Shown: one piece after another, positions 42,175-50,925 of the stretch
Position numbering within the stretch: position 1 is the stretch's first letter
Layout: each line of letters starts with the position of its first letter
NCBI GenBank assembly: GCA_963976395.1
Contig: CAXBLG010000002.1
Location: 1 to 64,000 of the forward strand
Length of the DNA: 64,000 nt
DNA from: UBA11612 sp963976395
GTDB taxonomy: Bacteria > Pseudomonadota > Alphaproteobacteria > Rhodospirillales > Rhodospirillaceae
Direction: 5' to 3'
Program-made: the position numbers and the translations under genes
Notes under the pieces: generated by a model
The model's input: the letters and a program-made list of their open reading frames with translations, nothing else
Told to the model about the DNA's origin: nothing
The model's database searches: none

Positions 42175-43739
42175 TACCTTTCAATGCTCAAGTATCGGCT
42201 AAGATGCGCTTCAACCGGATTGTCGATCCAGCCTTTCACATGCCGCGCCACCAGATACTTCGTCACATTGAAGTATAACGGGATAATAGGCTGGTCTGCG
42301 AGCATACGCGTCTCCGCCTGACGCATCAGCACCTCCCGAGCCGACATGTCCGCCGTTTGGCTCGCCTCGTACATCAACGCATCAAACTCAACACTATGAT
42401 AGCGGCTGTAGTTGGCATTCACCGTGGTAGACTGCATGACATAGAGAAACGAAGACGCGTCATTGTAGTCCGCGCTCCAACCGACGAAACCCACCTCAAA
42501 ATCGCCTTGCCTGAGACTTGAAAAATGGATTTTGCCCTCCCGGTTCAAAAGCACGGTCTCCACCCCGACGCGCTTCCACATGGCAGCGATGATCACGGCG
42601 AGCCGACGATTTTCCGAGCCGCTGGAATAGGCGTAAGTGATATTCAGCGGCGAGTCTGGCCCATATCCTGCTGCGCGCAAAAGACGCATAGCTTCCGCGC
42701 GCCGATCGTCCATGGACAACCCCGCAAAGTCCGCGAGAGGCGGCGTGTAGTTCGCGATCACCGACGGCACAAAACTCATTGCCGGTGGCTCGCCGATACC
42801 CCGCACCTTGTCCGTCAATATCCGTCTGTCGATCGCCATCGACAACGCACGGCGCACACGCGCATCGCCAAGATGAGATGCCTTTGTGTTGAGAGACAGA
42901 TAAAAAGTCACGAGAGCCGGAGCAAGACGCACTTCGTCCGGCATCATCTCGCGTAACGCTTTGACTTGCTCTGGCGGAAATTCGAACTGAATGTCCAAGT
43001 CTCCTGCCCTGAACCGCGCAACTGCCGATGTTGAATCCGCCGTGGGGTAATAATAAACCCGGTCCACCGCTACGTTCTGCGCGTCATGGAACGCCGCATT
43101 GCGCTCCATCTCTATACGATCCTGGGGCGCCCACTGCTTTAACGTAAACGCCCCGTTCGACACCATCTTTCCGGGCGCTGTCCAGTCCTCCCCGAACGCT
43201 GCAATGGCATGGCGCGGAAGAATTGCGGCAAAACCATTTGCAAGAATTTGCGGGAAATACGGCGCCGGACCGGTCAAGTCGATTTCGACAACAAGATTAC
43301 CGCGCGCACGCACAGCCAACGCATCTAGAGGCAGACGGCCCGTGTTCACTTCACGCCCATTTTTCACCAAATAGAACAATTGCGCATAAATGGCCGCCGT
43401 CTCGGGGCTCATCAATCTTTGATACGAATAAACGACGTCATCTGCCGTCAACGCAGAACCATCGGACCAAACCAGATCCTTACGTAGGTGAAACGTGTAC
43501 CGCTTACCGTCGGCGCTCACATCCCACGATTTCGCAACCGCCGGAATAATCCCGCCGGCCGCATCATAAGCGGTCAGTCCCTCGAACAGATCCTGAACGA
43601 TATTGTTCTCATAGATGGTTTGGACTTTGTGCGGGTCCAGTGACGCGGGCTCGGACCTATTCCCCCGGTGGAGAACCGTTTCTGCAAAGGCGGGCGCACC
43701 CATTAATACAATGATGACGGCGATCAGGCACTTGTTCAT
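42174..43739 (-). CDS. Oligopeptide-type ABC substrate-binding protein (SBP_bac_5), orphan
   Basis: ATG at 43739 gives a clean signal peptide, MNKCLIAVIIVLMGAPAFAE, better than ATG 43751. The mature part has the family signature LVWSDGSALTADDVVYSYQRLM near residue 90 and the OppA/DppA domain arrangement over 521 residues. It should bind peptides or related solutes in the periplasm. No permease or ATPase gene is nearby, so it must pair with a transporter encoded elsewhere or act alone. It is coupled to the GNAT gene downstream and lies 47 bases after the surface-carbohydrate gene. Confidence 0.87.
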   Translation of the reverse strand: MNKCLIAVIIVLMGAPAFAETVLHRGNRSEPASLDPHKVQTIYENNIVQDLFEGLTAYDAAGGIIPAVAKSWDVSADGKRYTFHLRKDLVWSDGSALTADDVVYSYQRLMSPETAAIYAQLFYLVKNGREVNTGRLPLDALAVRARGNLVVEIDLTGPAPYFPQILANGFAAILPRHAIAAFGEDWTAPGKMVSNGAFTLKQWAPQDRIEMERNAAFHDAQNVAVDRVYYYPTADSTSAVARFRAGDLDIQFEFPPEQVKALREMMPDEVRLAPALVTFYLSLNTKASHLGDARVRRALSMAIDRRILTDKVRGIGEPPAMSFVPSVIANYTPPLADFAGLSMDDRRAEAMRLLRAAGYGPDSPLNITYAYSSGSENRRLAVIIAAMWKRVGVETVLLNREGKIHFSSLRQGDFEVGFVGWSADYNDASSFLYVMQSTTVNANYSRYHSVEFDALMYEASQTADMSAREVLMRQAETRMLADQPIIPLYFNVTKYLVARHVKGWIDNPVEAHLSRYLSIER

Positions 43740-43786
43740 GCGCTCATTCAATGATCAGGAAGGTGGGACAATTGCCCGCCTCCGGT

Positions 43787-45067
43787 TTATATAAGCCAAG
43801 TGTTCCACGCCATCTGCCGCACGGGGCGGCCGATAAGCGCGCCGACCTCTTCCGCGGTAGTGTCTGGAAACTTCTGCCGTTGATATTGCTGCGGCGTAAA
43901 ATTAACGCCGTGCGTAAGGGCCGCGTCTCCGGCCGCTTGATTCTCTTTGTATAGGCGATACAGAGCCGGCATGACGTCAGCGGAAGAAAAATGACGCTCA
44001 AGGTCGCCGCCCCATTTCTCCGCGGCCCGCACGGCGGCAACCGCGTCAGCAGCCGTGTTGGCCTCAACATGCATATGTGCCGATATGCCGTGCCCTCCAG
44101 ACCCGAGCCTGACCGCGGGAACTCCGGCCAAATAGGCATCCAATCCCGTCGTACAACCGCTGACGAACACCACCACGCCGGCTGTCTTAAGAACCTCTAC
44201 GATACCTCCTGACCCATCCAGCACCACATTTGGCTGGCTGAACGTCCAAATCGTCGGGTCTTCGATAGGATGTGGGCGTACTCTTATACGTCTTTCCGGA
44301 AATGCAATCGCCAGCGCGTCAATAGTTGCGTACACCAACGGCAGCACATCGCACTCATGGACAATCGACGAACGGAAAATATCCGCCCAATGCGCACCTT
44401 CCGGGGTTGAAAGAGGGAAGGCGGATAACTCCAGCACCGCCTCAACAACATGCGCGAGTCCGTGAGACTTGATCGCAGTATGATTGATATTGCCCGACTG
44501 CAAGCAAACCAGAATGTCGTCACCCTGAGATGCGCCATAAGTTTGTGTGCGTGGATTACCAGTGATTTGAACATTCGCGGGATACGGAAACGTTGCCGCG
44601 TAGTTCTCGCCTTGAGCGCACACAACGTCGGCGAGCGCCACGACATGAGGGTGGATCGTCGCAAGAAGATACTCGCGCGTCACGTCGATCCCGAACACTT
44701 CCTCATCCAGCATTGCCGTCAGGTGCCCGCGCTCGACCCATGCTGCCATATTTCCGGCGTCAATCGCGTTCGAAGATTTGAAAAGGACGATTCCAGGCGG
44801 CAAGTTCGCTGACCAGCCGTTCATCACCCAGGTCGCACCCATGATAACATTGAAGCCGTGCTTGATCGCTGCTCGCGCTATCAAAGACTTACTCACCAAC
44901 TCCCGCGCTTTGATCTCCACCGGCAGATACAAAATACGGTGAGCTGCCCGTTTCGGCTTCACAATCTCGTCAAACCGTGGGGGGGTCTTTATTTCCGTTT
45001 TGCGGAGATTCTCAAGAATCTCGTCAAATGCTGCAAGGAGCGCAGCCTTATCGGGCGCGAAAGACAC
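43787..45067 (-). CDS. Surface carbohydrate biosynthesis protein-like (glycosyltransferase/CDP-group polymerase-like fold)
   Basis: GTG at 45067, with AGGAA seven bases before it and ten bases after the GSCFA stop, is the most likely start; a TTG at 45103 also keeps the frame. The 426-residue protein has HRILYLPVEIKARELVSKSLIARAA near its start, the pattern of proteins annotated as surface carbohydrate biosynthesis proteins, and later RIRVRPHPIEDPTIW and VSGCTTGLDAYLAGVPAVRLG, as in capsule-type glycosyltransferases. It likely acts in making a surface glycan. Pairing with a GSCFA protein supports this. Confidence 0.68.
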   Translation of the reverse strand: MSFAPDKAALLAAFDEILENLRKTEIKTPPRFDEIVKPKRAAHRILYLPVEIKARELVSKSLIARAAIKHGFNVIMGATWVMNGWSANLPPGIVLFKSSNAIDAGNMAAWVERGHLTAMLDEEVFGIDVTREYLLATIHPHVVALADVVCAQGENYAATFPYPANVQITGNPRTQTYGASQGDDILVCLQSGNINHTAIKSHGLAHVVEAVLELSAFPLSTPEGAHWADIFRSSIVHECDVLPLVYATIDALAIAFPERRIRVRPHPIEDPTIWTFSQPNVVLDGSGGIVEVLKTAGVVVFVSGCTTGLDAYLAGVPAVRLGSGGHGISAHMHVEANTAADAVAAVRAAEKWGGDLERHFSSADVMPALYRLYKENQAAGDAALTHGVNFTPQQYQRQKFPDTTAEEVGALIGRPVRQMAWNTWLI

Positions 45068-45077
45068 GTCAGCGTTC

Positions 45078-45908
45078 CTACTGTCCGGGACGCGGCGCGA
45101 CAAAGTGTTTCAGAAAAAGTGTTGTGATCACATTGACCATCGACTGATTGACGTGACGCAGCAGTCCGTCGTCTTCACCGAACACCGGCGGTAAATGTGC
45201 GCCAAGCCAGCGGACGATCTCAAACGACGGCCAATAAAAAACGTTGTCGGGCTGTTTGGCTAAGTAGTTATGTACCGCCACGCGTAACGTGGACTTGGAA
45301 ATGCAGTCTGCCGCTACACTCGATTCAAAACCCGGGCTGCGATTCAGGGGCACCGGCGAAACGGTCAGTACAATTTTGATGCTCGGATTCAGTTGGCGCA
45401 GCGCATCGACAATATACACCAGTGCCGCCTCGTTTTCGGCGGCGTCAACAATGCGCCATTCATAGTCCTGAAGGTTCTTCGGGTCCGGATTGATCACCGG
45501 CACATTGCTGGCCCGGTCGAACCAACACATGGCCAGCCCCAAGGTAAAAACAAACAAGTCTTCATCGCTAACCTGCATACGCAAGTTGTTCAGCTGCTTT
45601 TCCGGAAAGATCGTGGCGTGCGCGGGATGGGCATAGGCCGTCACATCGCTGCGCACGTATTCGAACAGATAGCGGTTAGCGAGCGGCGAGTTCACCGCTT
45701 CGGTGAATTCAATATGCCTCGCCTGCACCCCCGCCGCCTTCAACGCATTGTAGATATGGGTCGCAAAGCAGGAGCCTTGGGTACGGACGATGGTGCTTGC
45801 GGCAATCGGTGGGACGGTCGGCAAAAACCCGGGCAGCACAAACTCCTCGATCGCCGTCACCAAATCCGCGAGTTCCGAAGCGTGGCGCGGGTATTTTCCG
45901 TTTGTCAT
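45078..45908 (-). CDS. GSCFA-domain protein
   Basis: ATG at 45908 follows AAAGGACGAAG. The 276-residue product carries RTQGSCFATHIYNAL near residue 47, the motif that names the family, together with TLGLAMCWFD, an HPAHATIFPEKQ segment and VLTVSPVPLNRS (strands and loop as in SGNH-type esterases). GSCFA proteins are thought to modify surface glycans, for example by acetyl or acyl transfer, but no family member is well proven. No signal peptide. It is the first gene of a four-gene minus-strand unit with the carbohydrate, binding-protein and GNAT genes. Confidence 0.85.
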   Translation of the reverse strand: MTNGKYPRHASELADLVTAIEEFVLPGFLPTVPPIAASTIVRTQGSCFATHIYNALKAAGVQARHIEFTEAVNSPLANRYLFEYVRSDVTAYAHPAHATIFPEKQLNNLRMQVSDEDLFVFTLGLAMCWFDRASNVPVINPDPKNLQDYEWRIVDAAENEAALVYIVDALRQLNPSIKIVLTVSPVPLNRSPGFESSVAADCISKSTLRVAVHNYLAKQPDNVFYWPSFEIVRWLGAHLPPVFGEDDGLLRHVNQSMVNVITTLFLKHFVAPRPGQ

Positions 45909-46011
45909 ATCTTCGTCCTTTAGCGTGATCGGCGGCAGCGCCGCACGGCAGGCGACGCTGGCCACTTCTTCCATCATATCAGGTGCAGAGCCAGATGTTT
46001 ATTACAGCGCC

Positions 46012-46539
46012 TTAGGCGGATTTTTTCTCCGGCGGGTTCATGGCACCCCCGCCGCGCTGCGGCGGGTTCATGGAAAACGTAGACGTTGCATGACACACCA
46101 GCCGTCCGCTTTCTTCATCGGTGATACGCGTCTCGCCCAGGGTCACTCGTCCCCATTTCTGGATTTGAGCTTCCACCAGCAGGCTCGCCGTATTGGCCGC
46201 CGAGATGAAGTTGTTGTTCTGCGAGATGGTCCCCTTGCTCACCGACTCCCCGGTCGCAATCGCCATGGAGAACACCGTATCGACCGCCGCCATCAGCACC
46301 TGACCGGACATGGACGAGCGGTCGGCGAAGTCCGGCCGGCCCGGCGAGAAGTGGCACAGTTTTGGTTGCCGCCGCAGACGCGCCAGCACACGGCCGGTCT
46401 CGACCTCCAGCCACTCCAATTTCAATTCCTGAACCCAGGGGGCGAACATTAAATCCGACACCGCCTGAATGGTGTCGATGGTTACGTTATGAACCGGACG
46501 GTCCTTATCGATCCCGGTCCTCGCTTCAACTTCCGACAT
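46012..46539 (-). CDS. PaaI-family thioesterase (hotdog fold)
   Basis: The 175-residue protein has the hotdog pattern with SMSGQVLMAAVDTVFSMAIAT near residue 77 (helix with the catalytic Asp) and GTISQNNNFISAANTAS and GRVTLGETRITD strands that form the sheet. It should hydrolyse acyl-CoA thioesters. The last 20 residues contain MNPPQ and MNPPE, encoded by a short direct repeat GGCGGGTTCATGG on the plus strand (46033 and 46062), an added tail unlike the family. Upstream on the same strand are the cytochrome and sulfite dehydrogenase genes, but a shared process is not obvious. Confidence 0.82.
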   Translation of the reverse strand: MSEVEARTGIDKDRPVHNVTIDTIQAVSDLMFAPWVQELKLEWLEVETGRVLARLRRQPKLCHFSPGRPDFADRSSMSGQVLMAAVDTVFSMAIATGESVSKGTISQNNNFISAANTASLLVEAQIQKWGRVTLGETRITDEESGRLVCHATSTFSMNPPQRGGGAMNPPEKKSA

Positions 46540-46547
46540 ACGTGCGG

Positions 46548-47135
46548 CTACTCCAAATTACCGGGATAAACCTGAAAGAACGCCGCCTGGTTCGGCATCT
46601 CAACCGCCGGTAAACTTTCCGCGTCCATCCGCTGATCTTCCGCCACCAGCCCGTTCATAAACAAGATATAGGCCGAAAGCCCATAGACCTGATCATCGGT
46701 CAGCGATTGCGGCGCATTGAGCGGCATCGCCCGGCGAATAAAATCGAACAGGGTAGTCGCATAGGGCCAGTAGCTGCCGACGGTTTTGACCGGCATATCG
46801 CTGGCCAGCGAGCCGATGCCGCCCACCAACCTGTCGGCAACGCCGCCCTCGCCGTCCATGCCGTGGCACGACGCGCACTGCTCTATATATAAGTCTTTAG
46901 CCTCGGCCGCGCTCGCCCCGCCCGGCGGCAGGTTTGTCCCGTCGGGACCAATCGCGATATCCCAGGCGGCGATGTCTTCGTGGCTCACGGCAACGCCGAG
47001 GTTCGGGCCTTCCGCCACGGGCTTCGGCGCGGCGGCCTCACTCTCGGCCGACGCGTTTTCAGAAGCCCCCTGCTCGCCGCAAGCGCCAAGCGCGAACACA
47101 ACTCCAATCACTGCCGCATTCTTAAGCGTAAACAT
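46548..47135 (-). CDS. Lipoprotein c-type cytochrome
   Basis: ATG at 47135, preceded by GGAAGGGGG, gives the signal MFTLKNAAVIGVVFALGAC with a lipobox Cys at residue 19. A single haem site EQCASCHGMDGEGG lies near residue 87, followed by a distal Met region (MPLNAPQSLTDDQ). At 195 residues it is a mono-haem cytochrome of the SoxD/sulfite dehydrogenase type. It overlaps the sulfite dehydrogenase gene by 14 bases and so should receive its electrons. Anchoring to the membrane is inferred from the lipobox. Confidence 0.88.
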   Translation of the reverse strand: MFTLKNAAVIGVVFALGACGEQGASENASAESEAAAPKPVAEGPNLGVAVSHEDIAAWDIAIGPDGTNLPPGGASAAEAKDLYIEQCASCHGMDGEGGVADRLVGGIGSLASDMPVKTVGSYWPYATTLFDFIRRAMPLNAPQSLTDDQVYGLSAYILFMNGLVAEDQRMDAESLPAVEMPNQAAFFQVYPGNLE

Positions 47136-48429
47136 GCGCAACGCCCCCTTCCGCATCCACCGCCCAGCTGGTGATGCAGTTGCAGTGATAAAAATTCTTC
47201 TGCCCGCGTTCGGCGATCAGTTTCTCGCGGGTCGGCTGTTCGTAGCCGCTCTCGTCGGTCACCCGGCTTTGCAGAACGGCAGGCCCGCCGTCCCATCGCC
47301 ACGGCATCCGAAAGCGGGTCAGCGCTTTGCTCAGCACCGGCTCGGACAGCGCCGCTTCCGCCCAGCTCTGGCCGCCGTCGGCGGAGACCTCCACCTTGCG
47401 CACCTTGCCCGCGCCCGACCACGCAATACCGGAGATCTCGTACAGGCCCGGCCCGCGCATACCCATGCCCGGCGACGGCCGCACAATCACCGACTTCGCA
47501 TCCAGCTGAAACTTGTATTGGGCCACCCGCCCGCCGTCGAGCAGCAGCGAATAGCGCGAGGTCTCGTAGCGCGTTTGCATCGGCGCTTCGGTCAGCTTCA
47601 GCTGCCGCAGCCATTTGACGTTCATGTTGCCCTGATAACCCGGCACCAGCAGCCGCATGGGATAGCCGTTCGACGGCCGGATGCGCTCGCCGTTCTGATA
47701 CAGCGCGATCATCACGTCATCCATCGCCTTTTCAATCGGGATCGAGCGCGAGACCGACGACGGGTCCGCCGCCTCGGCCAGCAGCCACTTCGCCTTCGGA
47801 TCAACCCCCGCCTCGGCCAGCAGCACCGCGAGCGAAACCCCGGTCCACTCGGCGCAGGACACCAGCCCGTGCAGGGTCTGCGCATTGCCCGGCACCGCCG
47901 TCGGCCGCACCAAGGCCCCGCTGTTGCCCGCGCATTCGACAAAGCTGATGCGCGAGGTCATGGGATAACGCGACAGCGCGTCCAGCGAAAACGACAGGGG
48001 CCGGTCCACCAATCCGTGAATCACCAGCCGGTGTGCGTCGGGGTCGATGTCGGGAATGCCGTTGTGAGTGATCTCGAAATGCAAACCGTTCGGCGTGATC
48101 ATCCCTTCAAGGGCGTGGATCGGCGCACGAATGCCGCCGGGGCCGGAGGCATACAGGGGGTTCTGATCGCCGATCGGCCCGCGCTGCACATCCGCCTCAA
48201 AGCGCGACGGCGCGCCGTAGCCGGTAAAATAGCCCTCGGGATTTTTGGTCCAAGCAGGCACATCCAAACTCTCGGCCCTTGCGATACCCGGCGCGAGTCC
48301 CGGCGCGGCGAACGCCGCCGCCGCCAGCCCGCCGCCTTGCAGAAAAATTCGCCGGTGCAGAAGGCCGCCTACTGCTACGGGTTCCAGGTCCTGCGCCGGA
48401 AGTGTGTTCAGATCGCGCTGCTTGCTCAT
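47122..48429 (-). CDS. soxC: Sulfite dehydrogenase, molybdopterin subunit (SoxC-like)
   Basis: The 435-residue enzyme begins with a Tat signal (LHRRIFLQGGGLAAAAFAAP, residues ~24-43). The molybdenum-binding Cys lies in ISFVECAGNSGA (near residue 165), with SCAEWTGVSLAVLL, PIEKAMDDV, GYPMRLLVPGYQG and the C-terminal dimerisation domain with VSADGGQSW. This is the SoxC/SorA pattern of periplasmic sulfite oxidation. No soxA, X, Y, Z or B genes are in the window, so it may work as a stand-alone sulfite-oxidising pair with the overlapping cytochrome. Confidence 0.9.
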   Translation of the reverse strand: MSKQRDLNTLPAQDLEPVAVGGLLHRRIFLQGGGLAAAAFAAPGLAPGIARAESLDVPAWTKNPEGYFTGYGAPSRFEADVQRGPIGDQNPLYASGPGGIRAPIHALEGMITPNGLHFEITHNGIPDIDPDAHRLVIHGLVDRPLSFSLDALSRYPMTSRISFVECAGNSGALVRPTAVPGNAQTLHGLVSCAEWTGVSLAVLLAEAGVDPKAKWLLAEAADPSSVSRSIPIEKAMDDVMIALYQNGERIRPSNGYPMRLLVPGYQGNMNVKWLRQLKLTEAPMQTRYETSRYSLLLDGGRVAQYKFQLDAKSVIVRPSPGMGMRGPGLYEISGIAWSGAGKVRKVEVSADGGQSWAEAALSEPVLSKALTRFRMPWRWDGGPAVLQSRVTDESGYEQPTREKLIAERGQKNFYHCNCITSWAVDAEGGVAHVYA

Positions 48430-48753
48430 GGTCCGCCCCCAAAGAAATCCTCACCTGCTCCGAGCATACGCCGACAAGTGGCTAAAGTCAGGTCGCCCCT
48501 GCCTACTCTATTTTAGTCATTCCCGCGAAAGCGGGAATCCAGGGTTTTCTGGTTTCTATTTTATAAAAGCGAACAAGTTCTGGACCCTCGGCCCTAAAGG
48601 GCCAAGGGTGACCAAGTAGAAAGCGTCCCTCACCCTTCCGCACACCTGCACCGTGTATTTCGCATATCCAATCCCGCGCCCAGCCGTGTATGACTACGCC
48701 TCCCGCGCGCCCTGCGATGACGGGGCTGTGTTTCGCCGTTGATTGGTTGTCCC
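48430..48753. other. Intergenic region carrying a palindromic repeat
   Basis: No gene is visible in these 324 bases between soxC and the divergent EamA gene. The repeat at 48516-48613 (separate entry) occupies a third of it. No clear promoter for either gene is apparent. Confidence 0.6.
48516..48613. repeat. Palindromic intergenic repeat, full copy
   Basis: Left arm: ATTCCCGC-GAAA-GCGGGAAT followed by CCAGG. Middle: TTTTCTGGTTTCTATTTTATA. Right arm: ACCCTCGGCCCT-AA-AGGGCCAAGGGT followed by GACC. The outer ends GTCAT and TGAC are inverted. It resembles the REP-like interspersed elements common in alphaproteobacteria. The left arm plus middle recurs at 55582-55635 with different stem bases but the same layout. 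Confidence 0.65.
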
Positions 48754-49737
48754 GTGTCTTTCTCTCCCGCTCACCCCGCCCCTTACGCCTTACCGCCGTC
48801 GCACCTCGCGCTCGCGGTATTGGTGACGGTCATCTGGGGCACCAACTTTGTGGTGGTGAAGCTGGTGTTGGAGACCTGGCCGCCGCTGTTCTTCGTCTTT
48901 GTGCGCTTTCTGATCTGCTTTGTGCCGATGGCGTTTTTCATCAAGCGCCCGGATGTGCCGTGGACCAACCTCGCCGCTTACGGCATTTTGCTCGGCGTCG
49001 GCCAGTTCGGCCTCGGCTTTCTCGCCATGGACGGCCACATCTCGCCGGGCCTTGCCTCCGTTATTCTGCAAACCCAGGCGTTCTTCACCATCTTTTTCGC
49101 GATGTATCTCGAGTCCGAGCGCCTGCGCAATTTTCAGTGGGCCGCGCTGGCCGTTGCCGCGACCGGCATCGGCATCATTGCCTATAACGCCTGGGGCGTT
49201 GTCGGAAACACCGACGGCGCGGTGGCCGGTGCGGTCAGCCCCACCACCATTCTTGGTCTTGTGCTCGCGACCTCGGCGGCGCTCTGCTGGGGCATGGCCA
49301 ACACCGTTGCCAAGCGCGCCGGACGCATCAACATGCTGGGCTATGTGGTGTGGGCCAGCGTGTTCTCGCTGCCGCCGCTGCTGGCCCTGACGCTTTTCTT
49401 CGAGGGCACCGACGCGATGACGGCCGCCGTACAGAACACCGGCCTTGGCATGTGGAGCGCGATTGCCTGGCAGACCGTCGGCAACACCATGTTCGGCTTT
49501 GCCGTCTGGGGCTGGCTGCTCTCGCGCCATCCCACGGCGGCGGTTGCCCCCATGTCCTTGCTGGTGCCGGTGTTTGGTCTCGCCACCTCGGCGTTTTTTC
49601 TGGGCGAGCCGATGCAGCTTTGGAAACTGACGGCCGTCGGGCTCATCCTGCTCGGCCTTGGGGTGAACACCCTGTGGCCGCACCTGATGCACCGCCGCCC
49701 GACACCGGCGCCGGTCAGCCCGCCTGCGGCGGAATAA
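48754..49737 (+). CDS. EamA-family (DMT) transporter
   Basis: A 327-residue membrane protein with ten hydrophobic helices and two EamA repeats: VIWGTNFVVVKLVLETWPP at the first helix and LVLATSAALCWGMANTVAKR in the second half. EamA carriers export amino acids, metabolites or sugars. GTG at 48754 gives a normal N-terminus; TTG at 48739 is an alternative, and neither has a strong ribosome site. It meets the GDT1 gene exactly end to end (stops at 49737 and 49738). Confidence 0.87.
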   Translation: MSFSPAHPAPYALPPSHLALAVLVTVIWGTNFVVVKLVLETWPPLFFVFVRFLICFVPMAFFIKRPDVPWTNLAAYGILLGVGQFGLGFLAMDGHISPGLASVILQTQAFFTIFFAMYLESERLRNFQWAALAVAATGIGIIAYNAWGVVGNTDGAVAGAVSPTTILGLVLATSAALCWGMANTVAKRAGRINMLGYVVWASVFSLPPLLALTLFFEGTDAMTAAVQNTGLGMWSAIAWQTVGNTMFGFAVWGWLLSRHPTAAVAPMSLLVPVFGLATSAFFLGEPMQLWKLTAVGLILLGLGVNTLWPHLMHRRPTPAPVSPPAAE

Positions 49738-50031
49738 TCACGCCCCGGTCGCCTTCTCGGCGAAGTGGCCGTATATGGTCCACGCGCCGATCGCCATAAA
49801 GCCGATCCCGGCAATCAGCTTCAGCGGTATCTGCGCAAGATACCGCTCCGCCGCCGTGCCGAGAACAACCGCAAGCGCGGTGGACAGCACCAGCGCGGCG
49901 GCGGCCGCCATGAACACGCCCCAGGCCGAGACCTGTTTATCGGCGGCAAACAACACCGTCGCCAGCTGGGTTTTGTCTCCCAGCTCGGCCAGAAACACGG
50001 TTGCGAAAATCGCAAACAGCTGCGCCATCAT
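49738..50031 (-). CDS. Single-domain GDT1/UPF0016 (TMEM165-like) cation transporter
   Basis: ATG at 50031 (or 50028) has GAGG eight bases before it. The 97-residue product has three hydrophobic helices and the family motif AELGDKTQLATV near residue 14. Full family members have two such halves (about 190 residues); this one has only one, so it would act as a dimer or pair with another half. The family exports manganese or exchanges Ca/Mn for protons. No manganese riboswitch is visible upstream. Confidence 0.82.
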   Translation of the reverse strand: MMAQLFAIFATVFLAELGDKTQLATVLFAADKQVSAWGVFMAAAAALVLSTALAVVLGTAAERYLAQIPLKLIAGIGFMAIGAWTIYGHFAEKATGA

Positions 50032-50093
50032 CGGCTTACCTCGTCTTTGAAATTTTACATCGTCCGGCGCACGCGCGCCCTGCTTCCCCAGCC

Positions 50094-50130
50094 TACTTCC
50101 TCGGGCGATCCTGAAACGCATCGAAGGCCG
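50094..50130 (-). repeat. Relic of the 3' end of the adjacent gene
   Basis: These 37 bases match 50183-50219 with two mismatches. On the minus strand they encode AFDAFQDRPRK and a stop, the same C-terminus as the neighbouring unknown protein (AFDTFQDRPRK). It is a leftover of a short duplication, 89 bases apart, with no start codon in frame that looks usable. Confidence 0.8.
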
Positions 50131-50181
50131 ACGCGGGATGCGCGAAGCGCACGCCCGAAAACAAGTGCGCGGCCGCTCACT

Positions 50182-50763
50182 CTACTTCCTCGGCCGATCC
50201 TGAAACGTATCGAAGGCCGCAGCATCAAGCCCCTTGTCGATCATCGCCTTCAGCAGGTTATCGCCAAGGTCGGCGCCGCTCGCCAGTTTATCGGGCGCCG
50301 CGCCCAGCACCCCGGCCATGACCGCCGCGCGCACCTCTACGCTCGCGCCGTCAAAAATATCGCGGCACTTGATGATGGACAGACCGGCGACCAGCGCCTC
50401 GTCGCGGCTCTCGCGCAGCACCCTGGCCGCCGTCGAGAACGCTACAAAATCCAGAAGACCCGGAAACAAGCTCTCGCCGCGCGCCAGCACTTTTTCTGCC
50501 GCTGCTTTAGACACCCCCGCTGTTCCCGGATGATAGGCGCGCGATTGTTTGATGCGCACATAGGCATCGTCGCGGCGGCCATCCGAGCGCGCCGCCCATT
50601 CGGCCTCGTTCATGAGCGATGATTCGGGAAACTCGGTCTCGACGCCGTTCGAGGCGGTGCAATAGACCATGCCGCCGTCCACTTCCTCGACGGTATAGCT
50701 GCGCCCGTCCTTGTCGTAAGCGGCGGAGCCTTCAGGAAAACGTGGGGGCATCAAAGTATCCAT
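50182..50763 (-). CDS. Unknown protein, 193 residues
   Basis: I do not recognise a family. The protein opens with an SH3-like strand pattern (AAYDKDGRSYTVEEVDGGMVYC, a possible small beta barrel, residues ~14-48), then helical segments with SKAAAEKVLARGESL and LVAGLSIIKCRDIFDG. No signal or membrane segment. It borders the AT-rich island on its 5' side, and its own composition is like the chromosome. The 3' end is partly duplicated downstream. Confidence 0.6.
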   Translation of the reverse strand: MDTLMPPRFPEGSAAYDKDGRSYTVEEVDGGMVYCTASNGVETEFPESSLMNEAEWAARSDGRRDDAYVRIKQSRAYHPGTAGVSKAAAEKVLARGESLFPGLLDFVAFSTAARVLRESRDEALVAGLSIIKCRDIFDGASVEVRAAVMAGVLGAAPDKLASGADLGDNLLKAMIDKGLDAAAFDTFQDRPRK

Positions 50764-50925
50764 AAACCTATAGGAATTAGCAGCTTGCCTTAATTTATCG
50801 GCACTAAATCCACAAAGATACCGGAATGATTAAGTTAATAGGGGTACAAGAGCTTGCTAGCCTATACTAAGTTTGAAAAGCATAAGCTTGTAAAAGATAT
50901 TCAAAGATCGCGCTAAGAAGTTCAA

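Noticed and set aside
46786..48516. A 576-codon open frame on the plus strand
   Set aside because: It is antisense to soxC and the cytochrome gene, which have clear family motifs. The product is rich in Arg, His, Pro and Gly, typical of a GC-rich shadow frame.
48790..49692. A 300-codon open frame on the minus strand
   Set aside because: Antisense to the EamA transporter; highly polar Gly/His/Arg composition without motif.
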